From positions 1-64,000 of the forward strand of contig JAJEDB010000043.1 in assembly GCA_022821725.1 (NCBI GenBank): 64,000 nt of DNA, read 5' to 3'. Below, in pieces: positions 51,926 through 60,670 of this stretch; positions within the stretch are counted from its first letter, which is position 1, and each line of letters opens with the position of its first letter. Source of the stretch: Candidatus Poribacteria bacterium. GTDB taxonomy: Bacteria; Poribacteria; WGA-4E; WGA-3G. The notes beneath the pieces are model-generated. The model saw only the letters and a program-made list of their open reading frames with translations. It ran no database searches and had not been told where the DNA came from. The position numbers were made by a program, and so were the translations under genes.

Positions 51926-52396
51926 ATGGACGAAAAACAGGAATTGTTAGAAATCTACAAACTACACGCAGAACTCGCCGATAGCGTCAGCAGGCAACGG
52001 GGAACCGCAAACCGTTTTTATATGCTGGTTTTATCAGGGTTAGCAGTGCTTTTTTCTGCCTTCCTACAACGCAAAAACGGAGTACCCCTCGAATGGCTTA
52101 TGGTAGGTTTCGGACTGTTCGGTATGCTTTTAGCCTCAGCGTGGTATATTGTCATCCGTTCTTACCGTCAACTGAATTCTGGCAAATTTAACGCATTGCA
52201 TGAATTAGAGGAAAAACTTGCGTACCCATTTTTTAGACGCGAATGGGAATCGCTAGGCGAGGGCAAAGAGCGAAAAACCTATTGGAAACTATCTGTCGTT
52301 GAAACTTTTGTACCGGCTATCTTTTTTCTTTCTTTTGCCGTGTTATTGGGAAGTGGAATTTACTTGTTGGTCACTGGCAATGGTGGAACGCAATGA
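51926..52396 (+). CDS. RipA-like small membrane protein
   Basis: From ATG 51926 the 156-residue product has LEIYKLHAELADSVSRQRGTANRFYMLVLSGL (about 9-40). Two helices follow (about 33-48 and 58-80), then RSYRQLNSGKFNALHELEEKLAYPFFRREWE (about 83-113) and a final pair of hydrophobic segments. The ADxxSxRRGTANxFY pattern resembles the RipA-family octameric membrane proteins. The ORF track start at 51863 lies inside copA; ATG 51926 follows the copA stop by five bases. Function is unknown and a link to copper export is only positional. Confidence 0.7.
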   Translation: MDEKQELLEIYKLHAELADSVSRQRGTANRFYMLVLSGLAVLFSAFLQRKNGVPLEWLMVGFGLFGMLLASAWYIVIRSYRQLNSGKFNALHELEEKLAYPFFRREWESLGEGKERKTYWKLSVVETFVPAIFFLSFAVLLGSGIYLLVTGNGGTQ

Positions 52397-52466
52397 CAAT
52401 TTGTGTATAGAAAATTAATCGCATATTCACTTGATAAACCCATTTTTGATAAAGGAGATGCAAACA

Positions 52467-52694
52467 ATGGCGCAGGCAATAGAGTATATCCCCTTCCAAC
52501 GCGTGAAGGACTGGAAAGTTGGCGATAGGATCATCGTAGACGGGATCCCTGGGCAAATCCGCGATATTGCTGAATTTGAGAATCCTTCAGGGGTCGGAGA
52601 AACGATTGCATCCATTGGTGTAGTGTACGACAATGAACCTGGTGTGATTAGACTTGTTGAATATGATCGACACCAACTCAAACTTGAACGTTAA
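52467..52694 (+). CDS. Small hypothetical protein, SH3/KOW-like beta fold suspected
   Basis: The 75-residue protein MAQAIEYIPFQRVKDWKVGDRIIVDGIPGQIRDIAEFENPSG has the GD-x-I-x-V-x-G-x-x-G-x-I pattern of a small beta-barrel that binds nucleic acid or protein. I do not recognise a specific family. AAAGGAG lies ten bases before ATG 52467, which is preferred over the ORF track start at 52431. It lies between two unrelated membrane-protein genes. Confidence 0.6.
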   Translation: MAQAIEYIPFQRVKDWKVGDRIIVDGIPGQIRDIAEFENPSGVGETIASIGVVYDNEPGVIRLVEYDRHQLKLER

Positions 52695-52917
52695 CAGCTA
52701 TCTCTCTATCTGTTGGTAGAGTCCAGAGATGCCCTCCTCGGCGGTTATCATTTCCACTGTACAGGCACAATTGTTGTGATACTGAAGAAGGTTATTCACC
52801 CAGTGTTTAGAGACTAATTCGCTCGCGAACTTCAAAGTAATTTTCACAGAAATCTGGAAAAATCATTCGCCATGGTAGGTTAGACAACCTTTTCTCGATA
52901 CTGGATAAGGAATGAAG

Positions 52918-53799
52918 ATGGAACAACAAAACCAAGCGATATTGACGAGAGAGTTGTCCCAGCCAATTGCAGCTTGTGTTTTTTCTAAGGATGATTTGAA
53001 AAATCTTTGTGAAATACTGCAAGAGTGGTGCTCTAAAGCATCAGATGAAGAGATAAAACATTACAGGCCGCTCAATCGAACGCCAGAACAATTTGGTGCA
53101 GATATTACAGCACTGAAGTCTGGTTTTGAATTGAAGGTGACTGTACAAGGCGTGGATGATGAACGGATTTATGGAACGATTCCAGATGTGTTTAACTCTC
53201 CTCGTTTTCCGAATCAGGTTAAAACACTTTATATCAACAGTGAATCGGATCTAAGAAATTTATACAATTGGTATCCGAGGAATCGCTTTGCATTATTCTT
53301 AGATTTTACCAAGCCGGAGCTTTTCAATTTATCATTATTATCCTCCATATCTACGCCAAACGCGAGCAATATCCATGTTTCCGGATTAGATTCTACCTGG
53401 GTGAGTGGTGTCTATAGCGAGGTTACGAATTTTATCAAGGAAAAAAGAACGCGTCGCGGATTTTTCCATAGACATAGCGTTTATAATTTGCTGATGCTTT
53501 TTCTAGGCATCCCACTCACATTTTGGATAGCATACAAGTCATCAGGATTAATAAACCGAATATTTGGCGAATTTTCCGTATTCGTTCAAAATGGGGTCTA
53601 TGTTTGTCTGTGCTTCTTGATGCTAAACTTATTCAAAATACTATTTGACTATGCCAGATGGGTCTTTCCGCTTGTTGAATACAAAAGCACAATGGGTACT
53701 GCGCGCAAACATAGATTGATCTTAGGCAGTCTAATAATAGCGATTTTCGGGAATTTCCTTTACGATCTGCTTAAACTTGCCACTACTCTCATATCCTAA
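52918..53799 (+). CDS. Hypothetical membrane protein with a soluble N-terminal domain
   Basis: The 293-residue protein has a soluble N-terminal region of about 180 residues. It contains CVFSKDDLKNLCEILQEWC, ELKVTVQGVDDERIYGTIPDVFN, VKTLYINSESDLRNLYN and RNRFALFLDFTKPELFNLS. Three hydrophobic segments follow (about 190-210, 220-245 and 265-285). The N-terminal half has alternating strands and helices but matches no family I know. AAGGA six bases before ATG 52918 favours this start over 52912. The gene is AT-rich, as are the flanking small genes, and may be of foreign origin. Confidence 0.6.
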   Translation: MEQQNQAILTRELSQPIAACVFSKDDLKNLCEILQEWCSKASDEEIKHYRPLNRTPEQFGADITALKSGFELKVTVQGVDDERIYGTIPDVFNSPRFPNQVKTLYINSESDLRNLYNWYPRNRFALFLDFTKPELFNLSLLSSISTPNASNIHVSGLDSTWVSGVYSEVTNFIKEKRTRRGFFHRHSVYNLLMLFLGIPLTFWIAYKSSGLINRIFGEFSVFVQNGVYVCLCFLMLNLFKILFDYARWVFPLVEYKSTMGTARKHRLILGSLIIAIFGNFLYDLLKLATTLIS

Positions 53800-53806
53800 A
53801 CCTGAC

Positions 53807-53895
53807 AGGACTTACGCAGCTCCCTTGCTGGCGAGGTTTCCGAACCTCGCCAATAGCGCAATCTGTAGCGTTTTATGGGAAAACTGCGTCAGTCC
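53807..53895. mobile_element. R4 element, 89-bp MITE-like inverted repeat
   Basis: AGGACTTACGCAG (53807-53819) and CTGCGTCAGTCCT (53883-53895) are terminal inverted repeats with one mismatch. Inside lies an R2-type hairpin, TGGCGAGGTT/AACCTCGCCA (53829-53852), with a TCCG loop. The ends match the insertion-sequence-like end at 126-137. A non-autonomous derivative of that element is the simplest reading. Confidence 0.6.
53829..53852. repeat. R2-type hairpin inside the R4 element
   Basis: TGGCGAGGTT-TCCG-AACCTCGCCA is a perfect ten-pair stem with a four-base loop. It resembles the R2 hairpins in layout and loop size but not in the GTAGGA flank, so it may be a separate family nested in R4. Confidence 0.45.
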
Positions 53896-53903
53896 TATGG
53901 GAT

Positions 53904-54896
53904 TTATCTATTGCTAATCGGTGGTGGAGCGTAATAACTCTCCATCGCTTCCAATACCTGTTCCACCGTAATCCTCGCAATCACTTCGCAACTACCAGCG
54001 CCGCATCCTCCCGGACGCCGCCCCGGATGACAAGGATTACACCCCAGATTTATCCCACTCTGCAAAACTGTATGTGAATCCCCGTAGGGACCGCTCCGAA
54101 TGTGGTTCGTTGAACCGAAAAGCGCGACGACAGGTGTTCCCACAGCAGCTGCGATATGCATCGGTCCCGTGTCATTTCCAATATACACATCACACATGGA
54201 GATTAATGCCGCGAGGTGTCGAAGACCGTCTGTTTTGACGAGAATGGGTGGGACATCCATCATTTCGGTGACCTGTGCTTGGAGTGCGCGCTCATTCGGA
54301 CCCGCAAAGAGTAAAATCGTTGCGTCTAACTTCTCTGCTAAAATACTTGCGACATCCGCATAGTTCTTTCCGTCCCACAACTTATATTCCCAGTTCCCAC
54401 CGGGATGGATCCCGATTCGCAATCGTTCTGACTTAAGACCCACCTCGACAAGAAAATTATGTGCAGCAGTCCGTTCCGCTTCCGTCAATGCTACGAGTGG
54501 ATGTGCATTGGTTGTGTCAACGCCTTGTCTCTGAAGCACTTCCAAATATCGAGTGACAGCATGGCGATTTCCCTCACCGCGTGCTATCCCCCAATGTTCT
54601 GCCTCGATACATCGCGCCATGAGGCTGTCCCGTAGGTTGACAACGAGGTCGAATTTCTCAAGCCGTAAGGTTCTGATGAGACGCAGTCTCCCTTTCCAAC
54701 CGGCGTGTTCGCCTCGATTGTCATAAACAAGCGTGGCATCGATGTTGGGATCCGTCGCAAGGAGGTCAAACGCTCGCGGTCCGACGAGGAAGGTAATATG
54801 GGCATCTCGGAAGTGTCTTCGCAAGGGTTGGATAACAGAAGTAGACAGGACCGCATCACCGATAAAAGAGAAACTAAAGACGAGAATTTTCTTCAT
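53904..54896 (-). CDS. Glycosyltransferase family 9 (heptosyltransferase-like)
   Basis: The 330-residue protein starts MKKILVFSFSFIGDAVLSTSVIQPLRRHFRDAHITFLVGP. It has RIGIHPGGNWEYKLWDGKNYADVA (about 172-195), YIGNDTGPMHIAAAVGTPVVALFGSTNH (about 243-270) and a Cys-rich end (CNPCHPGRRPGGCGAGSC). All of these are marks of ADP-heptose:LPS heptosyltransferases. The ORF track start adds six residues. It is the last gene of the three-gene minus-strand operon and overlaps the preceding one by 23 bases. Confidence 0.88.
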   Translation of the reverse strand: MKKILVFSFSFIGDAVLSTSVIQPLRRHFRDAHITFLVGPRAFDLLATDPNIDATLVYDNRGEHAGWKGRLRLIRTLRLEKFDLVVNLRDSLMARCIEAEHWGIARGEGNRHAVTRYLEVLQRQGVDTTNAHPLVALTEAERTAAHNFLVEVGLKSERLRIGIHPGGNWEYKLWDGKNYADVASILAEKLDATILLFAGPNERALQAQVTEMMDVPPILVKTDGLRHLAALISMCDVYIGNDTGPMHIAAAVGTPVVALFGSTNHIRSGPYGDSHTVLQSGINLGCNPCHPGRRPGGCGAGSCEVIARITVEQVLEAMESYYAPPPISNR

Positions 54897-56124
54897 AAGA
54901 TTCAATGAGATCAACGGCTGTCGTCAAGCCCTCTTCTGATTCTATCCGTTCTCCCAACACCTGAGCACGCGCAGTCACCGCAGGCGTTTCCAAGACCTGC
55001 TGAATCCGTTTTGCCAAACGTTTGGCAGTCAGGTTTCGACGGTGTAGATGTTTGGGGGCAACTCCTAAATCCGACAGGCGTTTTCCCCAATAGGGTTGGT
55101 CGGCGTGGTGTGCTACAACAACAGAAGGGACTTTAGCACGACACACAGATGCCGTTGTTCCGGCTCCCCCGTGGTGCACAACGCAACACCCCTTCGGAAA
55201 CAGCCATTGGTGGGGGACATATTCCGTGCAGAAGATATCAGGGAGGGGATCCTCTGTGCCGAGTTGTCCCCATCCGGCTTGGATGATCGCACGTTGTTTT
55301 ATTTTTTTCACAGCATCGACCAAGATTTCTGTTGTCTCACGTCCGTTGGAACCCCCCATGGAGCCGAACGAAATAATAACGGGTGGTGGACCCTCCGCTA
55401 AAAAATTGACGAGTTCAGAGGGTGGGGTATACGCAGGCGACGCAAGATGCCATACACCCGTGAACTTGTGATTCGATGGAAACTCACTTGGTGGACAAAG
55501 CGTCGGAGACGCGGCGATGAGGTTCAGATATGGTGAATACATCTCTTCTAACGCCACTGACCCTCGTGGCTCTCCACCGACAGAGGCGATAAATTGATTG
55601 AAAAGCACGTCCACACTTGAAGCAAGCCGAACCTGCGCCAATTTCCACACAATCGCGTTGAATATGCGTCCCCAACTTGGAAATGGATACGGGGCGAAGT
55701 CAGGGGACTTTATGAAACCCGGACAATACGTTACAGTCAACCACGGGACCCCCGTGCGAATCGCTGCCTCTTGGGCGGGGATGTCCACTGAATGGCAGAT
55801 GACTATATCACACCCTTGCATTGCGGTCAAACAATCCTGATACCACTGTCCGCCACGGCGCACAATTCCTTCTTCTACGATGAGCCGTAGCATCGCAGTC
55901 GGATCGCGCTTCGGAATAATCGCATCCATCGCCGTGTGAAATTCTGACAGATCGAAAAGGACCCCTATCTCATAAAACTCCGCGCCGATCTCAAGGACCT
56001 TATCCCTATAGAATCCTGGCACACAGACCCGAACCTGATGCCCTCTTTCGAGCAAACGTTCCGACAGTGCCAAAACGGGGTAGACATCTCCCGTTGAGCC
56101 CCACCCAACCACAACAATCTTCAT
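54874..56124 (-). CDS. Glycosyltransferase family 1 (MGT / sterol glucosyltransferase-like)
   Basis: The 416-residue protein has the GT-B fold. It opens MKIVVVGWGSTGDVYPVLALSERLLERGHQVRVCVP, and the C-terminal UDP-sugar site has EYVPHQWLFPKGCCVVHHGGAGTTASVCRAKVPSVVVAHHADQPYWGKRL (about 302-351). Such enzymes glycosylate lipids, polyketides or sterols. Combined with two family 9 enzymes, it likely works on a membrane-linked glycan. The ORF track start (56163) lies within the upstream gene; ATG 56124 overlaps its stop by four bases. The acceptor is unknown. Confidence 0.88.
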   Translation of the reverse strand: MKIVVVGWGSTGDVYPVLALSERLLERGHQVRVCVPGFYRDKVLEIGAEFYEIGVLFDLSEFHTAMDAIIPKRDPTAMLRLIVEEGIVRRGGQWYQDCLTAMQGCDIVICHSVDIPAQEAAIRTGVPWLTVTYCPGFIKSPDFAPYPFPSWGRIFNAIVWKLAQVRLASSVDVLFNQFIASVGGEPRGSVALEEMYSPYLNLIAASPTLCPPSEFPSNHKFTGVWHLASPAYTPPSELVNFLAEGPPPVIISFGSMGGSNGRETTEILVDAVKKIKQRAIIQAGWGQLGTEDPLPDIFCTEYVPHQWLFPKGCCVVHHGGAGTTASVCRAKVPSVVVAHHADQPYWGKRLSDLGVAPKHLHRRNLTAKRLAKRIQQVLETPAVTARAQVLGERIESEEGLTTAVDLIESYEENSRL

Positions 56125-57185
56125 TTGCGTTTTGCCTCTACGGTTGCTATCGCCGCATTCCAAACCGGTTCAATCGGAAGTTTTTTCGTGCACTCCCATC
56201 CGATTTTACACTTATGTGCGCTACAGGGCCAGCACGGCATATCCCGCCGCACGATAGCGGCGTTTTCACTCAATGGATGCCACGCCACATGATCCGTCGG
56301 ACCGAAGATTGCTACCGTTGGTACATCCAATGCGGCGGCGAGGTGCATCGGACCAGAATCGTTGCAGACGACCAAATCGCAACACGATAGCAGTGCCCCC
56401 AACCTGCGAATAGTTTCTGGGGCATGTGTAATAGCAGGGAACTTCATCGCTTTCTGAACATTGCGCGTCAATGCCTCCTCTCCGGGACCGTGTAAAAGGA
56501 GTATCGTAGCATTGTAGTGGTGTGCCAGTCTGTCTGCGAGTTCGGCATACTGCTTTTCGGGCCATCGTTTATCTAAGGAACTCCCACCAGGATGGATACC
56601 GATGAGAAATGCATCGTCTCCGATATCCCACGCGGCAATCCGTTTTTTGGCGATGCCAATCTCATTAGGCAACAAACGGAATGTGAGTTTCCGTTCGCCT
56701 TCTCCGTTACAGATTAATCGGACGAGTTGTAGATTTCTGTCAACTTCGTGGGTTTCGCCTTTTGGATATTTACCGCGCCACGCGTGTGTGAGGGTGGATC
56801 TGAAGCGTTTCTGATAACGTCCTAAACGGTAGGGCGCCCCCGACAGAAAAGCAACCAGATGGGACCACATTGCTGTCTGCATGGCAACAACGAGTTGATA
56901 TTTCTCACGGCGTAACTCTCGGTAGAATTGGAACTTTGCAAATAGCCCTTGATCTTTTCCGTCTGGATCAAAGAGGAGAATTCTGTCCACATCGAGGTTG
57001 CCGATGAGCACAGGGGCATTAAAGGGTCGTGCTAATACTGTGATCTCCGCTGACGGATAGTTTTCTCGCAACAACGAGATCGCCGGGGTCGAGTTCAACA
57101 AATCTCCGATCCCGTCAACGCGGATGACGAGTATCTTATCGATGTTAGGAAGTGGCGCATTAGTGTCCAAACCGCGGGGTAGCAT
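56121..57185 (-). CDS. Glycosyltransferase family 9 (heptosyltransferase-like)
   Basis: The 354-residue protein has KILVIRVDGIGDLLNSTPAISLLRENYPSAEITVLARP (about 17-54), LIGIHPGGSSLDKRWPEKQYAELADRL (about 193-219) and VVCNDSGPMHLAAALDVPTVAIFGPTDH (about 271-298). A C-terminal Cys cluster (MPCWPCSAHKCKIGWECTK) is typical of the family. It is the first gene of the operon; ATG 57185 lies about 30 bases after the predicted start point. Together with its neighbours it probably builds an outer-membrane or cell-surface glycan. Confidence 0.88.
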   Translation of the reverse strand: MLPRGLDTNAPLPNIDKILVIRVDGIGDLLNSTPAISLLRENYPSAEITVLARPFNAPVLIGNLDVDRILLFDPDGKDQGLFAKFQFYRELRREKYQLVVAMQTAMWSHLVAFLSGAPYRLGRYQKRFRSTLTHAWRGKYPKGETHEVDRNLQLVRLICNGEGERKLTFRLLPNEIGIAKKRIAAWDIGDDAFLIGIHPGGSSLDKRWPEKQYAELADRLAHHYNATILLLHGPGEEALTRNVQKAMKFPAITHAPETIRRLGALLSCCDLVVCNDSGPMHLAAALDVPTVAIFGPTDHVAWHPLSENAAIVRRDMPCWPCSAHKCKIGWECTKKLPIEPVWNAAIATVEAKRK

Positions 57186-57220
57186 AACTTTTCCCTGTGT
57201 GTGAAGTTAAAGTGTTCTTT

Positions 57221-57249
57221 ATTATAACACGAAGCAAGGGAAATGGCAA
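57221..57249 (-). promoter_or_regulatory. Sigma70 promoter of the glycosyltransferase operon
   Basis: On the minus strand TTGCCA (57249-57244), 17 bases and TATAAT (57226-57221) form a near-consensus promoter. Transcription would begin near 57214, about 30 bases before ATG 57185. Confidence 0.75.
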
Positions 57250-57305
57250 ATCCCAGCATACGGCGTTTAACAGGGACGTATCATCTGTATTGACATCAGA
57301 AAGTA

Positions 57306-57314
57306 TGATATACT
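57306..57314 (+). promoter_or_regulatory. Extended -10 promoter of the DUF6785-like gene
   Basis: TGA-TATACT (57306-57314) ends six bases before ATG 57321. A TTGACA at 57290-57295 is only 13 bases upstream of this -10. The start point predicted from the -10 falls on the second ATG, so the transcript may be leaderless. Confidence 0.5.
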
Positions 57315-57320
57315 ATGACT

Positions 57321-59213
57321 ATGCGGCACAGAGTACCCCCTACAACTGAGATCAATCAGAAACCGTCAGCACTCCGTTTTCTTTTCGGGACGCTCGTCTT
57401 CGGTTCAATCCTTATCGTCCTCACCTGTTATTGGATCATCTCCGCAGAAAACCGGGTGGTGTGGGAACTGACCGATTTTTCTATCTTTCCGACGGTGCTT
57501 TTCACCTTTTTTCTTCTCGCCCTCATCACCCCGCTCCTTAAAAAGGTTTTCAGAGGGTTCACACCTACAGCCCGTGAACTGGCATTGACGTATACGATGG
57601 TATCCGTGGCAACTGCGCTCGCGGGACACGACATCGTTCGGCAGTTAGTGCCGATGATTGCCAATGCAGGCTGGTTCGCAACCCCAGAAAATGAATGGTC
57701 AGATCTTTTCTTCCGATTCATGCCCACGTGGCTAACGATTACGGATCGCGGGATTCTACAGGGCTACTTTGAGGGGGATGATACGTTTTGGCAGGAACAC
57801 TATCTAAATGCGTGGATGTGGCCGATTGTGGCGTGGAGCGGGTTAGTGATTGTCATCCTGTTTATGATGCTGTGTGTCAACATTATCATCAGGAGACAGT
57901 GGATCGACCACGAGAAGTTGAGTTATCCTTTGACGACGCTACCTGTCGAATTACTCGGTAATACGTCTACGCTTTTTCGCAATCAGTTGTTTTGGCTCGG
58001 TTTCGGCATCGCATTTGGTCTGGAGATTCTGGCAGGCTTGAACTACCTTTTTCCTGTGATACCCTCCCTCAAAATCAAGTATCAACTCTACTTTTCTGAA
58101 CGTCCGTGGAACGCAGTAGGACGTTTGCCGGTCTATGTCTATCCATTTGCGATCGGGTTTGGGTATCTCATGCCGTTGGAATTGTCGTTGTCGTTTTGGT
58201 TTTTCTACCTATTTTGGGGTGCGCAGCGCGTCTTTTTCAGCGCAACGGGATGGACGACCGCCATCGGTTTACAAACAGAGCAACGCGCCGGGGCATGGCT
58301 TGGCATTGGGACACTCGCACTCATTACAAGTCGCCGACAGATTCTGGGAGTCCTCAGCGGCGTGTTTTCCTTTAGATCCAAAGACGGTTTATACCGTCTT
58401 GCTGTTTTTGGATTGATATTCGGTATGGCGTTTGTGTTGGGGTTCTGGTATTTCGCCGGATTGTCACCGTGGGTTGTGCTCGGCTATTTCAGTATCTATC
58501 TGGTGTTATGCCTTGGGATGACACGCATGCGTGCCGAACTCGGACCCCCGACCCATGAACTGCACAATGTGCATCCCGACAGGATTATGTTGCTGTTTGC
58601 TGGGAGTCGACCCTTGGGCGCGCAAAACCTAACCAACACGACCCTCCTCTCATGGCTTGCGTATGGTTACCGATGCCATCCGATGCCGCATCAGTTAGAG
58701 GCGTTCAAAATCGGTAGGCACTTCCGTTTGAGTGAGAATCGGTTGGTTATTGCGCTGATTGTGGCATCAATTGTGGGGACAATCATTTCGATTGTTGGAC
58801 ATGTAGCACTCTATTACGAATACCGATTTGCACAGTGGGGTGTTGGTGAGTTTAACCGCTTGCAAAGTTGGATTATCGCGCCACGGTCCCCGAATCTACC
58901 GGCTATCCAGCATATCGTGTCCGGCTTCCTATTCACGGGTGCGCTCACGTTTCTGAAACGTCAATTTTTATGGTGGCCCCTGTATCCCGTAGGTTATGCA
59001 GTCGGTAACGGTTGGGCGATCGGTTGGATGTGGTTCTCAATATTTCTGGGGTGGCTCTTCAAGCAGTTACTTTTCACAGGGGGTGGGGTCCGAGCCTATC
59101 GCAGGGCATTGCCGCTATTTTTGGGTTTCGTCTTCGGTCAGTTTCTCGCGGGGAGCCTTTGGAGTTTGATAGGTGTCGTGTTAAATATGAACATGTACAC
59201 ACTTTTCCCATGA
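57321..59213 (+). CDS. DUF6785/DUF6784-like polytopic membrane protein
   Basis: The 630-residue protein has about fourteen helices. It contains FTPTARELALTYTMVSVATALAGHDIVRQL (about 78-107), NIIIRRQWIDHEKLSYPLTTLPVELL (about 187-212), RPWNAVGRLPVYVYPFAIGFGYLMPLELSLSFWFFYLFWGAQ and a C-terminal domain with MRAELGPPTHELHNVHPDRIM. The ARELxxxY and WxxHEKLxYPL motifs match what I remember of the DUF6785/DUF6784 family, frequent in planctomycete- and poribacteria-like genomes. An oligopeptide-transporter-like role has been suspected, but no function is established. ATG 57321 is preferred over 57315 from promoter placement. Confidence 0.75.
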   Translation: MRHRVPPTTEINQKPSALRFLFGTLVFGSILIVLTCYWIISAENRVVWELTDFSIFPTVLFTFFLLALITPLLKKVFRGFTPTARELALTYTMVSVATALAGHDIVRQLVPMIANAGWFATPENEWSDLFFRFMPTWLTITDRGILQGYFEGDDTFWQEHYLNAWMWPIVAWSGLVIVILFMMLCVNIIIRRQWIDHEKLSYPLTTLPVELLGNTSTLFRNQLFWLGFGIAFGLEILAGLNYLFPVIPSLKIKYQLYFSERPWNAVGRLPVYVYPFAIGFGYLMPLELSLSFWFFYLFWGAQRVFFSATGWTTAIGLQTEQRAGAWLGIGTLALITSRRQILGVLSGVFSFRSKDGLYRLAVFGLIFGMAFVLGFWYFAGLSPWVVLGYFSIYLVLCLGMTRMRAELGPPTHELHNVHPDRIMLLFAGSRPLGAQNLTNTTLLSWLAYGYRCHPMPHQLEAFKIGRHFRLSENRLVIALIVASIVGTIISIVGHVALYYEYRFAQWGVGEFNRLQSWIIAPRSPNLPAIQHIVSGFLFTGALTFLKRQFLWWPLYPVGYAVGNGWAIGWMWFSIFLGWLFKQLLFTGGGVRAYRRALPLFLGFVFGQFLAGSLWSLIGVVLNMNMYTLFP

Positions 59214-59263
59214 AGGGATAATTTGTGTGCTGCATCCACTGTTCTCAAACGACGCACAACGTA

Positions 59264-59608
59264 TCAGAAATCCTCTAATGCGTCTGCTTCGGATTCAAAG
59301 ACCCCTATACTCTGTGTCAGTCCAATAGTATTGAAGATATTCCGGACCTGTGTAGACGGATGCGCGACGCGTAGCATTTGTCCTTTCTCTCGCATTTTCC
59401 AAAGCAGTCTGATGATCTCACCGAAGCCACTACTTGTGATGAAACTCCGGCGTTCAAAATTGAGCAAAACCTTTTCAGCGCCCTGAACTTCAGTGTTGGC
59501 GTAAGCCTCACTCAACATAGCTTCCGAAGCATCGGTGAGATAGCCGGTAATGTCAAATATTGCAATCTTTCCTTCGTGTCGAATAGAGATTTGAGAATTT
59601 GCCCTCAC
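59264..59608 (-). CDS. STAS-domain anti-sigma factor antagonist-like protein
   Basis: The 114-residue protein is a single STAS domain with ISIRHEGKIAIFDITGYLTDASEAML, KVLLNFERRSFITSSGFGEIIRLL (about 46-69) and MLRVAHPSTQVRNIFNTIGLTQSIGVFESEADAL. The SSGF element corresponds to the phosphorylatable Ser region of SpoIIAA. Such proteins bind anti-sigma factor kinases. No kinase or phosphatase gene is nearby. The start is GTG 59608, behind AGGAGG with five bases spacing; the longer frame from 59629 would include the Shine-Dalgarno. Confidence 0.85.
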   Translation of the reverse strand: MRANSQISIRHEGKIAIFDITGYLTDASEAMLSEAYANTEVQGAEKVLLNFERRSFITSSGFGEIIRLLWKMREKGQMLRVAHPSTQVRNIFNTIGLTQSIGVFESEADALEDF

Positions 59609-59671
59609 AATTTCCTCCTGTAAGATCAATCCTGAATTCGTTAACCCGATTATTAGTTGCAGTGCGGTCCG

Positions 59672-60616
59672 TTAATCTTCGGTAAAAGTTCGCTGAAGGG
59701 GCACATGTTCTGGTTGTTTTTGGACGATTGTCCCATCATCCAGATGAAGCCACGTTTCAAATTGACGCTCGCCTTCCTGTAAAGTTATAACGCGTGCGCC
59801 GCGGGGAAATCCGTCTCTGCCGTAAGTATTGTAGCCAGAAGCGCGCCCATAACACAAGCGAATTCCGTGCAAATCCCCCCAGAAATCGTTAATATGTTCG
59901 TGTCCAACAAACGTTCCCATGACATCGCCGGCTTCATGCATCGCAGCGAAGAACCCAGTATTCAATCGAGGCGCGCAAACGTTCTCATATTTCACCCCGT
60001 AGCAGGTGTGAAAGTCCCATACCTCATCATATTCAGGGATTGGGATGTGAAAAAAGGCGAGTGCCGGAAGTGGATGCCCCGCGTCAGCAGTGAATTTTTC
60101 GGATTCTTGCAGGTACCACACAATTTGTTCCCGTTTAATCCAATCATAGCCATCAATACGTGTTTGGGAGTAGCTGCCGGAATCGATAAAATAGAGGAGG
60201 GCTGCGGATACATTCTCCTCAGCGTTTTGGATGGGTAAAACGTAATTTCCGACACCGGGTATCTCTGTGGGTCCTGGCTCTGCAAGAGAGAATGTGCCTT
60301 CTTGCAGGACTGCCATCAACTCGTCGCGATTAGCGGTCCCTTCATCGTCGTGATTTCCGAAAACGGCTGCCCACGGTGCGCCGCATCCTTCTACGATTTT
60401 AACAACTTCTCGGAGAGCGTCGGCGGCATTGTCGCACCCACCGCCCGATAAAATATCGCCTGTCAGTACAATTAAATCCGGAGCCTCAGCTTTCGCGATT
60501 CGGACCATCAGGTCGGCTGATTGCTGATCGGGTTCTTCACCATTCTCCCAATGAATATCCGTAAATTGCACGATTTTGAAAGGACGACCGCTGCGGAACT
60601 TCAATGTATTTTTCAC
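59672..60616 (-). CDS. Calcineurin-like metallophosphoesterase
   Basis: The 314-residue enzyme has the metal-binding blocks in order: FTDIHWENG (about 18-26, DxH), LTGDILSGGG (about 55-64, GD), FGNHDDEGT (about 89-97, GNHD), AFFHIPIPEY (about 194-203) and GTFVGHEHINDFWG (about 240-253, GHxH). It resembles the Icc/YkuE-type and purple-acid-phosphatase-like phosphohydrolases. The substrate is unknown. It starts at GTG 60616. The promoter at 60642-60670 drives it; the STAS gene follows after 63 bases and may be cotranscribed. Confidence 0.88.
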   Translation of the reverse strand: MKNTLKFRSGRPFKIVQFTDIHWENGEEPDQQSADLMVRIAKAEAPDLIVLTGDILSGGGCDNAADALREVVKIVEGCGAPWAAVFGNHDDEGTANRDELMAVLQEGTFSLAEPGPTEIPGVGNYVLPIQNAEENVSAALLYFIDSGSYSQTRIDGYDWIKREQIVWYLQESEKFTADAGHPLPALAFFHIPIPEYDEVWDFHTCYGVKYENVCAPRLNTGFFAAMHEAGDVMGTFVGHEHINDFWGDLHGIRLCYGRASGYNTYGRDGFPRGARVITLQEGERQFETWLHLDDGTIVQKQPEHVPLQRTFTED

Positions 60617-60641
60617 TATCTATTGTTCTCCTTCGCCTTTA

Positions 60642-60670
60642 ATCATAACATAATTCGCAAAAATTGCAAG
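60642..60670 (-). promoter_or_regulatory. Sigma70 promoter of the metallophosphoesterase gene
   Basis: On the minus strand TTGCAA (60670-60665), 17 bases and TATGAT (60647-60642) fit the local promoter pattern. The start point lies about 20 bases upstream of GTG 60616. Next to it, AATTCTT/AAGAATT (60674-60692) forms an AT-rich inverted repeat. Confidence 0.55.
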
